Assembly: GCA_937907555.1 (NCBI GenBank) | Contig: CALEST010000037.1 | Location: forward strand, 1 to 8,121 | Length of the DNA: 8,121 nucleotides | Reading direction: 5' to 3' | Source: an uncultured Sediminibacterium sp. | Lineage (GTDB): Bacteria > Bacteroidota > Bacteroidia > Chitinophagales > Chitinophagaceae | In this document: piece by piece, positions 1 through 6,299 of the stretch | How positions within the stretch are numbered: position 1 is the first letter of the stretch | Layout of the letters: every line of letters starts with the position of its first letter | Notes under the pieces: generated by a model | What the model saw: the letters and a program-made list of their open reading frames with translations, nothing else | What the model was told of the DNA's origin: nothing | The model's database searches: none | Translations under genes and position numbers: made by a program

Positions 1-25
1 TAGATTACCATTAGCTGTTACATGA
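1..25 (+). other. possible 3' end of an upstream gene, or the displaced N-terminal part of the SCO gene
   Basis: In the second forward frame, bases 2-25 read R-L-P-L-A-V-T followed by TGA, and that TGA overlaps the ATG of the next gene (ATGA). This may be the end of an upstream gene coupled to the SCO gene. Alternatively it is the membrane-anchor segment of the SCO protein put out of frame by one base. In the SCO frame itself there is a TAG at 1-3. Only a few codons are visible, so neither reading can be proven. Confidence 0.25.
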
Positions 26-783
26 TATTGAAATCAGCCAAAGAAACAGCGGTAGTGATGCAAAGGCATTATTTGCTGGATACAGTGATTGAAAAAGTAA
101 AGGATGGCAAATCTGTGAGTGATACCGTATGGCATACCACAAAGAATATAAAGTTGATGAATCAGTTAGGGGATTCTGTAAGCTTATATGATCCTCAGGG
201 TAAAATTATTGTAGCTGATTTCTTCTTTACCAGTTGCCGGAGTATCTGTCCAAGGCTTACGAGTAATATGTCAACTTTACAGCAATCTTTTAAGAAAGGG
301 GGCAATGTCCGCAACAAGATTGATACATCCATTGTTCATTTTATGTCTTTTACGGTTGATCCGGAAAATGATTCTGTTTCTGTCTTGAAAAAATATGCAG
401 ATCGTTTCGGAGCCATTCATGATAACTGGTGGTTTTTAACTGGTAACAAGAAAGATATTTACCAGTTTGCTTTTGAAGAATTGAAAGTGGATCAGTTCAG
501 TGAAGAGCCGGTTAGCCCTGATTTTGTTCATACCAGCAGGTTTGTGCTGATTGACAAGGCTTATAAAGTTAGGGGTTATTATAACGGACTGGATAGTGCA
601 GACATGAAGAAACTGGCCAGGGATATTGGCTTACTGATGCTGGAGAAAGATGGTCAGAAAAAGAGTGGGGTCTTTAAACAAATATTAGACCTAAGCTGGT
701 TATGGTTAATCATCATTACCGCCGTAATCTTTTTTGTTACTTATATGCAGAGTAAGAGAAAACGTCAGGATCACAATCAGTAA
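22..783 (+). CDS. SCO1/SenC family copper chaperone / thiol-disulfide protein
   Basis: SCO proteins deliver copper to, or reduce, the CuA site of cytochrome c oxidase and act on the outer face of the cytoplasmic membrane. The frame has the thioredoxin-like core: a strand VADFFF (residues 64-69), the C72-x3-C76 copper motif (TSCRSICP), FTVDPENDS (110-118) and the conserved histidine H170 in DFVHTSRF. A hydrophobic segment (about 225-241) followed by a basic K/R tail is a likely C-terminal membrane anchor. The ATG at 22 is the first possible start after an in-frame TAG at 1-3. With this start the protein has no signal peptide or N-terminal anchor, although family members need one to export the Cys-containing domain. 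The real start may therefore lie upstream behind a frameshift. The gene is followed after 88 bp by the DUF420 gene, its usual partner in oxidase assembly clusters. The family assignment is firm; the start is not. Confidence 0.9.
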   Translation: MILKSAKETAVVMQRHYLLDTVIEKVKDGKSVSDTVWHTTKNIKLMNQLGDSVSLYDPQGKIIVADFFFTSCRSICPRLTSNMSTLQQSFKKGGNVRNKIDTSIVHFMSFTVDPENDSVSVLKKYADRFGAIHDNWWFLTGNKKDIYQFAFEELKVDQFSEEPVSPDFVHTSRFVLIDKAYKVRGYYNGLDSADMKKLARDIGLLMLEKDGQKKSGVFKQILDLSWLWLIIITAVIFFVTYMQSKRKRQDHNQ

Positions 784-871
784 TATCTGTATTTGGCAGA
801 TTGAGAAGAAGAACATATAGTTAGATAGAATCATTTAGAGAAAAAACGAATTAGTAAAAAATTGATTTCAC

Positions 872-1456
872 ATGCTTAAACCTGTATTTCAAAAGAACGA
901 TCGTTTGGCCAACTGGCTGATTGGTATTTTTTCATTAGTGGTTTTTATTGTTGTTGTGATTCTTGGCAAGTTCAAGCTGGATGTTGAACTGGGTTTTGAT
1001 GTACATATTTTTGCAGCCATTAATGCTTTTGTAAATGCCACAATTGCTGTGGTACTGGTGGCTGCCTTGATTGCGGTTAAAAATCAGCGATATGAATTGC
1101 ACAAAAAGCTAATGATGGGGGCATTGGTGCTTTCGGTATTGTTTCTTCTTTCCTATATCGCACACCATTTACTGGCCGGAGAAGCCAAATACGGCGATGC
1201 CAATCACGATGGAATCGTAGACGAAGCAGAGAAACTGGCTGCCGGAACCATGAGAGTAGTGTATCTCATTATATTGATTACGCATATTATTTTAGCAGCT
1301 ATTATTTTGCCCTTTATTTTATTTACTGCTTACAGAGGATTAACCAGTGAATTTCCTGCACATAAGAAACTGGCTAAAATTACCTGGCCGCTTTGGTTTT
1401 ATGTTGCAGTAACCGGACCCATTGTATATTTCATGATCAGCCCTTACTACCAGTAG
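872..1456 (+). CDS. DUF420 multi-pass membrane protein, probable cytochrome oxidase assembly factor (CtaM/YozB-like)
   Basis: A 194-residue membrane protein with about five hydrophobic helices (roughly 14-34, 44-68, 82-101, 128-152, 170-190). It has the histidines typical of DUF420: H77 in ELHKKL, H98/H99 at the end of helix 3, H138 in helix 4 and H164 in PAHKKLAK, and it ends in the family signature WPLWFYVAVTG...YFMISPYY. The Staphylococcus member CtaM is needed for maturation of an aa3-type oxidase, so an oxidase-assembly role is inferred from family and from the adjacent SCO gene. The loop between helices 3 and 4 (109-120) reads DANHDGIVDEAE, a complete EF-hand calcium loop, which is not needed for the DUF420 fold. 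There is no obvious Shine-Dalgarno before the ATG and no clear terminator after the stop. A weak hairpin (ATCTG/CAGAT, 785-801) follows the SCO stop. Confidence 0.88.
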   Translation: MLKPVFQKNDRLANWLIGIFSLVVFIVVVILGKFKLDVELGFDVHIFAAINAFVNATIAVVLVAALIAVKNQRYELHKKLMMGALVLSVLFLLSYIAHHLLAGEAKYGDANHDGIVDEAEKLAAGTMRVVYLIILITHIILAAIILPFILFTAYRGLTSEFPAHKKLAKITWPLWFYVAVTGPIVYFMISPYYQ

Positions 1457-1513
1457 CGCAGTGTGGACGGGATTCCAGCTGCAACTACTGATAAAATAAG
1501 GTATAGCTGAATT

Positions 1514-1521
1514 GGGGGGGG
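1514..1521. repeat. G8 homopolymer
   Basis: Eight consecutive G residues lie between the convergent stops of the DUF420 gene and ssb. The 76-bp gap shows no convincing stem-loop terminator. The run stands out in an AT-rich region and is a place where length variation or sequencing error is likely. Confidence 0.8.
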
Positions 1522-1532
1522 CTAATGAATGC

Positions 1533-1871
1533 TCAGGCTTTTTTGGTGAGGATCAATAGCTCATTGGCTTGGATTTCTGTGGCATATCGCTTTACACCTT
1601 GCTTGTCGGTGTAGTTACGATTGACCAGCTTTCCTTCAATCACTACTTCTGTTCCTTTCACCAGGTACTTCTCGGCAATGTCTGCCAGTTTACCCCAGGC
1701 AACTACATTGTGCCACTGGGTTTCAGTTACTTTTTCACCTTTGGCGTTTTTGTAATTTTCGTTGGTTGCCAAACTTAAGTGGGCTACTTTTTTGTCTTCA
1801 CCAATGGTTTTTACTTCGGGATCCTGACCCAGATTGCCAATTAATTGGACTTTGTTTTTTACTGCGTTCAT
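1533..1871 (-). CDS. ssb: single-stranded DNA-binding protein, short form without acidic tail
   Basis: Ssb coats single-stranded DNA during replication, recombination and repair. The 112 residues form one OB fold from end to end: NKVQLIGNLGQDPEVK (6-21), the ATNENYKNAKGEK loop (35-47), TQWHNVVAWGKLADIAEKYL (51-70), KGTEVVIEGKL (72-82) and YATEIQANELLIL (96-108). The protein stops at LTKKA and lacks the flexible linker and the acidic D-x-x-P-F tip that full-length bacterial Ssb proteins use to recruit partner proteins. This is probably a secondary Ssb alongside a full-length replication Ssb elsewhere in the genome; that is inference. The start is supported by the usual N-terminal spacing to VQLIGNLG. 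A weak promoter candidate on the same strand is CATATTTG (1926-1933), close to TAnnTTTG. Confidence 0.93.
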   Translation of the reverse strand: MNAVKNKVQLIGNLGQDPEVKTIGEDKKVAHLSLATNENYKNAKGEKVTETQWHNVVAWGKLADIAEKYLVKGTEVVIEGKLVNRNYTDKQGVKRYATEIQANELLILTKKA

Positions 1872-2090
1872 AACGGTTCAGTTAAATTGTTTTTTAAAGA
1901 GCAGTGCGTACTGCCGTTAACAGAACAAATATGAACAACCCTTTCCGGCAATTGGGTATAATAAACATCTGTTGGCGTTTATAAACGTTTGCAAACACTT
2001 TTACCGTTAAATACCCCAAAGTGACTGGTATTTTTACAAGCATTTTATACAATCCTCCGGGTAAATTCAGGTAGTTGAAAATTTACTACT
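1872..2090. promoter_or_regulatory. divergent control region between ssb and the zinc-ribbon gene
   Basis: This is a 219-bp AT-rich gap from which ssb (-) and the zinc-ribbon gene (+) diverge. It contains several short inverted repeats: GCAGT/ACTGC (1901-1914, 4-nt loop) inside the likely ssb leader, AAATACC/GGTATTT (2009-2033) followed by Ts, GTAAATT/AATTTAC (2061-2086) directly before the zinc-ribbon start, and the tandem palindromes listed separately. A -7-like CATATTTG for ssb lies at 1926-1933, with a TTG at 1949-1951 that is spaced too closely for a good match. I found no good promoter for the + strand gene. No coding potential is apparent. Confidence 0.4.
1977..1996. promoter_or_regulatory. 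two abutting perfect 10-bp palindromes, candidate operator
   Basis: GTTTATAAAC (1977-1986) is directly followed by GTTTGCAAAC (1987-1996). Each is a perfect palindrome and they differ only in the central two bases. The junction forms a further palindrome, AAACGTTT (1983-1990). The 10-bp period places both sites on one face of the helix. They lie midway between the divergent ssb and zinc-ribbon starts. A role as a binding site for a dimeric regulator is inferred; no regulator can be named. Confidence 0.4.
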
Positions 2091-2465
2091 ATGGATCAGT
2101 CAATTAAACAATGTTTGTATTGCAACAAAAAAATGCAAGGGAGAACGGACAAGAAATTCTGCAGCAATCATTGCAGAAGCAGTTATCACAATGCTATTTA
2201 CGGCAACCGAACCAATTATATGCGACGAATCAATGCCTTGTTATTGCGAAACAGAAAAATTCTTTCCGACTTATTCCTCCTGCAAAGAAAGGGCTCTTAT
2301 ATTCCCTTAAGTGAGCTGTATATAAAGGGCTTTACGCCTCAGCATTTTACCCATCAGGCTAAACATACCAGTAAAACCCTGTATACCTATTGTTATGAAT
2401 TTGGTTATTATTATGTAGGGAAAGATGCAGTAAAAATTATTCAGGAAGCTAGTATCGAATCCTGA
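2091..2465 (+). CDS. small zinc-ribbon protein of unknown function, Bacteroidota family
   Basis: A 124-residue soluble protein. The N terminus carries four cysteines in zinc-ribbon spacing, C8-x2-C11-x12-C24-x3-C28, within the motif GRTDKKFCSNHCRSSYHN (17-34). A basic helical stretch follows (NYMRRINALLLRNRKIL, 42-58), then KGFTPQHFTH (79-88) and an aromatic C-terminal part (YTYCYEFGYYYVG, 98-110). From memory, proteins with GRTDKKFCS-x2-CR-x2-YxN followed by an N-Y-x-R-x2-N helix and a KGF-x3-xFTH segment are widespread in Bacteroidota and unnamed. The function is unknown; the zinc ribbon plus the basic helix would fit nucleic-acid or protein binding, which is inference only. Its last 17 bp overlap the 3' end of the convergent rlpA gene. 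An inverted repeat (GTAAATT/AATTTAC) ends 4 bp before the ATG. Confidence 0.82.
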   Translation: MDQSIKQCLYCNKKMQGRTDKKFCSNHCRSSYHNAIYGNRTNYMRRINALLLRNRKILSDLFLLQRKGSYIPLSELYIKGFTPQHFTHQAKHTSKTLYTYCYEFGYYYVGKDAVKIIQEASIES

Positions 2466-2802
2466 CCTTGGTTACACCATCGTTAACCATATCTATTTTT
2501 TTAGCGGCCTTCTTACTCAAATCAATTATCCTTCCCTGGATAAAAGGTCCTCGGTCATTGATCCTTACTTTAACCGTTTTGCCATTTGTCTGATTAATTA
2601 CTTTTACTTTGGTTCCAAATGGAAGGGTTTTATGCGCAGCCGTCAATTTATTTTGTCTGAAGGTTTCTCCATTACTCGTTTTGCGACCTATATACTTATC
2701 CGCATAAAAAGAAGCCAGTCCTGTTTCTGAGCCTTTTCTGAAACAGGAGCTCATACCGGCCATTGTTAGCAGCAATAGGGAAAAGAAAAAAGGCTTTCTC
2801 AT
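2449..2802 (-). CDS. rlpA: RlpA-like double-psi beta-barrel lipoprotein (putative septal lytic transglycosylase)
   Basis: RlpA proteins are outer-membrane lipoproteins; in Pseudomonas RlpA cleaves glycan strands lacking stem peptides at the septum. Here residues 1-19 form a lipoprotein signal (basic MRK, hydrophobic FFFSLLLLTMAGM) ending at C20, a relaxed Bacteroidota lipobox. The double-psi beta-barrel runs from GLASFYADKYIGRKTSNGE (28-46) to the C terminus, with TAAHKTLPFGTKVKV (54-68), NDRGPF (82-87) and RIIDLSKKAA (91-100). E46 and D83 correspond to the catalytic Glu and Asp of active RlpA, so activity is plausible. At 117 residues it is a minimal form without a SPOR domain. It lies 43 bp downstream of gcvT on the same strand, with a terminator-like hairpin in between. 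The start is fixed by the signal peptide. Confidence 0.88.
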   Translation of the reverse strand: MRKPFFFSLLLLTMAGMSSCFRKGSETGLASFYADKYIGRKTSNGETFRQNKLTAAHKTLPFGTKVKVINQTNGKTVKVRINDRGPFIQGRIIDLSKKAAKKIDMVNDGVTKVRIRY

Positions 2803-2825
2803 TCTCTTAAAACGAAAAAGCCTTT
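2786..2825 (-). terminator. terminator-like hairpin after gcvT that encloses the rlpA start codon
   Basis: On the - strand, AAAGGCTTT (2825-2817) pairs perfectly with AAAGCCTTT (2797-2789), with a 19-nt loop, and the second arm runs into six Ts (2791-2786), then C and four more Ts. It lies 20 bp after the gcvT stop and could end gcvT transcripts. The rlpA ATG (2802-2800) sits in the loop, and the second arm and T-run encode rlpA codons 3-6. The stem has only three G-C pairs and the loop is long, so termination may be inefficient. Confidence 0.5.
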
Positions 2826-2845
2826 AAAATATTGGATATTGCTAA

Positions 2846-3931
2846 CTAAGCAAATGGGGCTTTCACCACTTTTGCTTTTACCAGTGTATTTCTGATTTCA
2901 ATGTAGATGATGGAATCAATTGCGGCGTGTGCTGTAGCTACATAGCCCAACCCAATGGCTTTATTTAATGATGGCGCCTGGGTGCCGCTGGTTACTTTTC
3001 CAATGGTATTTCCTTCTGCATCTTTAATTAAGTAATCGTGGCGGGGTATACCTCTTTCCAACAGTTCAAATCCTACCAACTTGCGTTTTACGCCTTCTGC
3101 CTTTACTTTCTCAATAATTGATTTTGCAGTAAAGTCTTTGGTGAATTTGGTAATCCATCCCAATCCTCCTTCTAAAGGAGAAGTAGTATCGTCAATATCA
3201 TTGCCGTATAAGCAATAGCCCATTTCTAAACGCAAGGTATCTCTTGCACCTAAACCAATGGGTTTTAATCCCTGTGGTCCGCCAATTTCAAAAATTGCAT
3301 CCCAGATTTTATCCGCAGCACCATTGCTGTCTTCAAAATAAATCTCTACACCTCCAGAACCTGTGTAACCAGTTGCGCTGATTAATACATTTTCTACTCC
3401 AGCAAAAGTTCCTTTTACAAAAGTGTAATACTTTAAATTCATGATATCCAACTCGGTTAAAGGCTGCAATATCTTGGTTGCGTTGGGTCCTTGAATAGCC
3501 AACAAACAGGTTTTGTCGCTGATATTATGCATTTCTGCTTGCTGGGTATTGAATTTTGAAATCCAGTTCCAGTCTTTTTCTATATTGGAGGCATTTACCA
3601 CCAGCATGTAGGTTTTATTGGCCTCAACGCAATACACAATTAAATCATCTACTATACCACCTTCTTCATTGGGTAAGCAACTGTATTGAGCCTGACCAGC
3701 TACCAGTTTTGAAGCATCGTTGGTGGTAACACGCTGAATCAAATCCAGGGCATGTTCTCCCTTTAAAATAAATTCGCCCATATGGCTTACATCAAATACG
3801 CCTGCATTCTTTCTTACAGTGGCATGTTCATCATTGATACCAGTGTAGCTGATTGGCATATTGTATCCGGCAAATTCAGCCATTTTTGCACCCAGTGCAA
3901 TATGTTTATGGGTAAACGGTGTGTTTTTCAT
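2846..3931 (-). CDS. gcvT: aminomethyltransferase, T protein of the glycine cleavage system
   Basis: GcvT transfers the methylene group from the aminomethyl-lipoyl H protein to tetrahydrofolate, releasing ammonia. From the start chosen here the protein has 361 residues, normal for the family. Visible motifs: AEFAGYNMPISY (18-29), FDVSHMGEF (46-54), the folate-site block GGIVDDLIVY (91-100) with the catalytic-type Asp, ATGYTGSGGVEIY (186-198), GLGARDTLRLEMGYCLYGND (226-245), and the C-terminal domain with GIPRHD (294-299) and GKVTSGTQAPSLNKAIGLGY (311-330). An ATG 13 codons upstream (3970) would add MAFTYFCSLIYCA, but that stretch is encoded by the probable promoter (TATTTTTG at 3958-3951) and does not belong to the family N terminus, so MKNTPFTHKH is preferred. 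The gene is separated from the upstream PspC gene by a strong terminator. The genes for the H and P proteins are not in this window. Confidence 0.96.
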   Translation of the reverse strand: MKNTPFTHKHIALGAKMAEFAGYNMPISYTGINDEHATVRKNAGVFDVSHMGEFILKGEHALDLIQRVTTNDASKLVAGQAQYSCLPNEEGGIVDDLIVYCVEANKTYMLVVNASNIEKDWNWISKFNTQQAEMHNISDKTCLLAIQGPNATKILQPLTELDIMNLKYYTFVKGTFAGVENVLISATGYTGSGGVEIYFEDSNGAADKIWDAIFEIGGPQGLKPIGLGARDTLRLEMGYCLYGNDIDDTTSPLEGGLGWITKFTKDFTAKSIIEKVKAEGVKRKLVGFELLERGIPRHDYLIKDAEGNTIGKVTSGTQAPSLNKAIGLGYVATAHAAIDSIIYIEIRNTLVKAKVVKAPFA

Positions 3932-3950
3932 TGCGCAATAAATTAGGCTG

Positions 3951-3958
3951 CAAAAATA
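3951..3958 (-). promoter_or_regulatory. -7 promoter element of gcvT
   Basis: On the - strand this reads TATTTTTG, an exact match to the Bacteroidota consensus TAnnTTTG. It ends 19 bp before the preferred gcvT ATG and lies just after the terminator of the upstream gene, where a new promoter is expected. A clear TTG at about -33 is missing, so the call is tentative. Confidence 0.42.
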
Positions 3959-3980
3959 GGTGAAAGCCACGAACCGATGG

Positions 3981-4022
3981 TAAAAAGCAAGAACCCCATC
4001 TCAAATTAGAGACAGGGTTCTT
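3981..4022 (-). terminator. strong intrinsic terminator of the PadR-PspC operon
   Basis: On the - strand, AAGAACCCTGTCTC (4022-4009) pairs with GAGATGGGGTTCTT (4002-3989). This is a 14-bp stem with two central G-T wobbles and a 6-nt loop (TAATTT), followed by GC and TTTTT (3985-3981). It begins 22 bp after the stop of the PspC gene. On the + strand the stem is followed by only TTTT overlapping its arm, so termination is mainly for the - strand. Confidence 0.85.
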
Positions 4023-4044
4023 TTCCAACCTGTGCCAACCTTCT

Positions 4045-6279
4045 TTAGGATTGTAAATTCAGCAGGGAGAATCTTCCCAATTCTGTTCCAATCTCAATAA
4101 TTTCAGGATTTTCAATATGCTTGGTCTTGTTGGCAGGACCAGAAATATGTGGATCCAGAATGGCTACTTTTTGGTAACGGTAGCGGGTAGTATCTACCGG
4201 CTTATCCAATTCCTTTTTTAGTTCTTCTGCTTCCTTCTGCTTGCGCTCATATTCCTTGCGCAATTCTTCTCTGCTCTTTTTGTATTCTTCAATGGCACTT
4301 TTATCAGAATCTTCCTCATTGTTATCAGCGTCATCATTATCATCTCCTTGCTTTTTAACTCTTTCCAATCCACCCGGGGTCATGATATATTCCTGGTTAG
4401 ACATCCAGCTTTCATAGCTTTCATTGTTCCACTCATCGTCCCAGTCGTAGTCGTTTCTGCCAGAGTTAAAGCTGAAATGATTCAATCTTCTGGAAACATT
4501 TTCATCAATTTCTATTTTCTTGCCCACCGGTACAAAAATGGTAACAGTTACACCCTGATTGCGGAATTTAGATCCTTTGTTCAACTTGAAGCCTCTGTCT
4601 AAATACAGCACACTGTCTTGCTGAACGGCACCGTATTTAATTTGCTCTATGTTTTTCAATGCGGTCTTTTCATCGGAACCATTGCTGAATTTTACATAGC
4701 TAACACGGTATAAGGAATCCGGACTTTTTGCAATGCGAACTCTGATATTGTTGAGTACAATGCTATCATCGTCCAATCTTAATAGGCCATCCATTTTAAA
4801 CCATTTTCCACTCACCACTCTAACGTTGGCATCTGCCACTTTAATGGTGATTTTGTTGGAAGTAGGTTGTACAATTTTTATTTCGCCTTTGTCTTTGGCA
4901 CCAGCATCAAAGTTTTGTGCAATGGATGCTATCAGTAATACAACGCTGATCCAGCCCAGGGTCCATAATCCACCAAAGGTGAAACCCAAATACTTGCTGC
5001 CGGCTCTGGCTCCGATGATTCTGCGAACCAACCAGGTAAGTAATCCAATGGCAGGAACAAAAAGGAATAATACAAGGGTAGCCCAAGCCAATACATTTTG
5101 CCAGAATCCTTCTAAGAAGAAGCTTTTAAGTGGGAAAACACTTACGCTACCAGCAATCATTCCTAATAGGGCAACCAGAATAGTGAAAGCCAATATACCC
5201 GCAAGGAATAAGAAGAATGCTTTGAACAGGATGCCAATGGCATTGCCTAGTTTACTTCCACCCGATTTGGATACCGCACTGGCTTCAGAGGCAAATTGTT
5301 TGCTCTTTTCATTTACAGTACTGCTGAATTCTGATGAAAATTCTTTTGCTTTCTGAGAGAATTCACCACCCCATTTTTCAGCACGGGCTTTGAATCCTTC
5401 AAGGTCTTCCTGAATGGTATTTTTAATAGTATTCAGGTCTACTTTTTCACCACGCATTTCCAGTTTTTCTGAAGCGCTTTTTGCTTCAGGTATTACAGCC
5501 CACAGAACAGCGTAGATTACAAATAAGGTTCCTCCAAAAGAGCCAAAGATGAATCCGGGGAATGGGTTAAACTCGAACCAGAATAGTGAACTTACAAAAG
5601 AAGAGAATATACCAATTACCAATGGTAAAGAGAATATTAAACGGGGGATCCAAACCGCTACATCAAAATAAGTGGCGATACCGCTGGCAACACCCGCAAT
5701 TACTTTTTCTTCCGGATTTCTGTACAGTCTTCTGTTGCTGCTTACATGGTCTAATGGTTTAGCAGGCAGGATGATCCATAGCAATAAGTACAGTAAGAAA
5801 CCTGAACCACCGCCGAAGAACAATACCAGGAATAAAAGTCTTACAACAGTAGGATCAATTCTAAAGTAGGCGGCCATACCGCTACAAACACCACCCAGCA
5901 TTTTATCGTTGGTGTCTCTGTATAAGCGACCTCTTGAAGTATGAGGGTCCTGCTCGGTATAGCTATTGTTTTTTTGTTCATGCTGACCGCCCAGCTGAGA
6001 TTGCATATTGGTTTCTTCACCTTCAAAATCTTCGGGTCTGCCCATACTATTGATTACATTATTCACGTCTTCTTCAGTAATACAGGTGCTGCCTTTTTTC
6101 AGGCTTTCACCAAATAGTTCAGCAATACGACCTTCAATGTCGTTGATGATTTCATCTCTTCCTTCTTCATTGGCAAAAAAGCGGCGTAAACTTTCAACGT
6201 ATACTTTCAATACGTCGTAAGCCGATTCCTCAATGGGAATTACTCTGCCTTGGAAGTTTATATTAATTACCTTTTTCAT
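4045..6279 (-). CDS. large PspC-domain membrane protein with HAAS-like N terminus
   Basis: A 744-residue protein. Residues 1-85 are soluble and helical; the part with DIEGRIAELF (47-56) and ITEEDVNNVINSMGRPEDF (67-85) resembles the HAAS domain found beside PadR regulators in Firmicutes. Two PspC domains follow: RLYRDTNDKMLGGVCSGMAAYF (starts at 118) to LPAK (174), and RLYRNPEEKVIAGVASGIATYF (starts at 184) to about 266, the second with an extra loop rich in F/W/P (230-245). Residues 281-335 form a charged, probably coiled-coil linker. Three more membrane helices lie at about 349-374, 393-417 and 436-455. The C-terminal part has a beta-rich region (466-595), an acidic aromatic stretch (609-625), a D/E/N-rich run (646-660) and a Lys/Glu coiled coil (661-692). 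PspC proteins sense or signal envelope stress; that role here is inferred. It begins 20 bp after the padR stop, so the two are one operon. Confidence 0.88.
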   Translation of the reverse strand: MKKVININFQGRVIPIEESAYDVLKVYVESLRRFFANEEGRDEIINDIEGRIAELFGESLKKGSTCITEEDVNNVINSMGRPEDFEGEETNMQSQLGGQHEQKNNSYTEQDPHTSRGRLYRDTNDKMLGGVCSGMAAYFRIDPTVVRLLFLVLFFGGGSGFLLYLLLWIILPAKPLDHVSSNRRLYRNPEEKVIAGVASGIATYFDVAVWIPRLIFSLPLVIGIFSSFVSSLFWFEFNPFPGFIFGSFGGTLFVIYAVLWAVIPEAKSASEKLEMRGEKVDLNTIKNTIQEDLEGFKARAEKWGGEFSQKAKEFSSEFSSTVNEKSKQFASEASAVSKSGGSKLGNAIGILFKAFFLFLAGILAFTILVALLGMIAGSVSVFPLKSFFLEGFWQNVLAWATLVLFLFVPAIGLLTWLVRRIIGARAGSKYLGFTFGGLWTLGWISVVLLIASIAQNFDAGAKDKGEIKIVQPTSNKITIKVADANVRVVSGKWFKMDGLLRLDDDSIVLNNIRVRIAKSPDSLYRVSYVKFSNGSDEKTALKNIEQIKYGAVQQDSVLYLDRGFKLNKGSKFRNQGVTVTIFVPVGKKIEIDENVSRRLNHFSFNSGRNDYDWDDEWNNESYESWMSNQEYIMTPGGLERVKKQGDDNDDADNNEEDSDKSAIEEYKKSREELRKEYERKQKEAEELKKELDKPVDTTRYRYQKVAILDPHISGPANKTKHIENPEIIEIGTELGRFSLLNLQS

Positions 6280-6299
6280 GGTATGTTTATTTTGCTTGG

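Noticed and set aside
1457..1532. Bidirectional terminator between the DUF420 gene and ssb
   Set aside because: Apart from the G8 run I could find no stable inverted repeat followed by Ts.
1569..1778. 69-codon open frame on the + strand inside ssb
   Set aside because: It is a shadow of ssb on the opposite strand; the Ssb OB fold is unambiguous.
2111..2314. 67-codon open frame overlapping the zinc-ribbon gene in another frame
   Set aside because: Only the frame from 2091 gives the Cys4 motif and family-like sequence; the alternative is low complexity and Gln/Lys-rich.
3932..3970. Longer gcvT start adding 13 residues (MAFTYFCSLIYCA)
   Set aside because: The stretch overlaps a TATTTTTG promoter element and is not part of the GcvT N terminus, which begins at MKNTPFTHKH.
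4733..5356. 207-codon open frame on the + strand inside the PspC gene
   Set aside because: It is antisense to the well-supported PspC coding sequence, with a composition typical of a reversed membrane protein and no recognisable domain.
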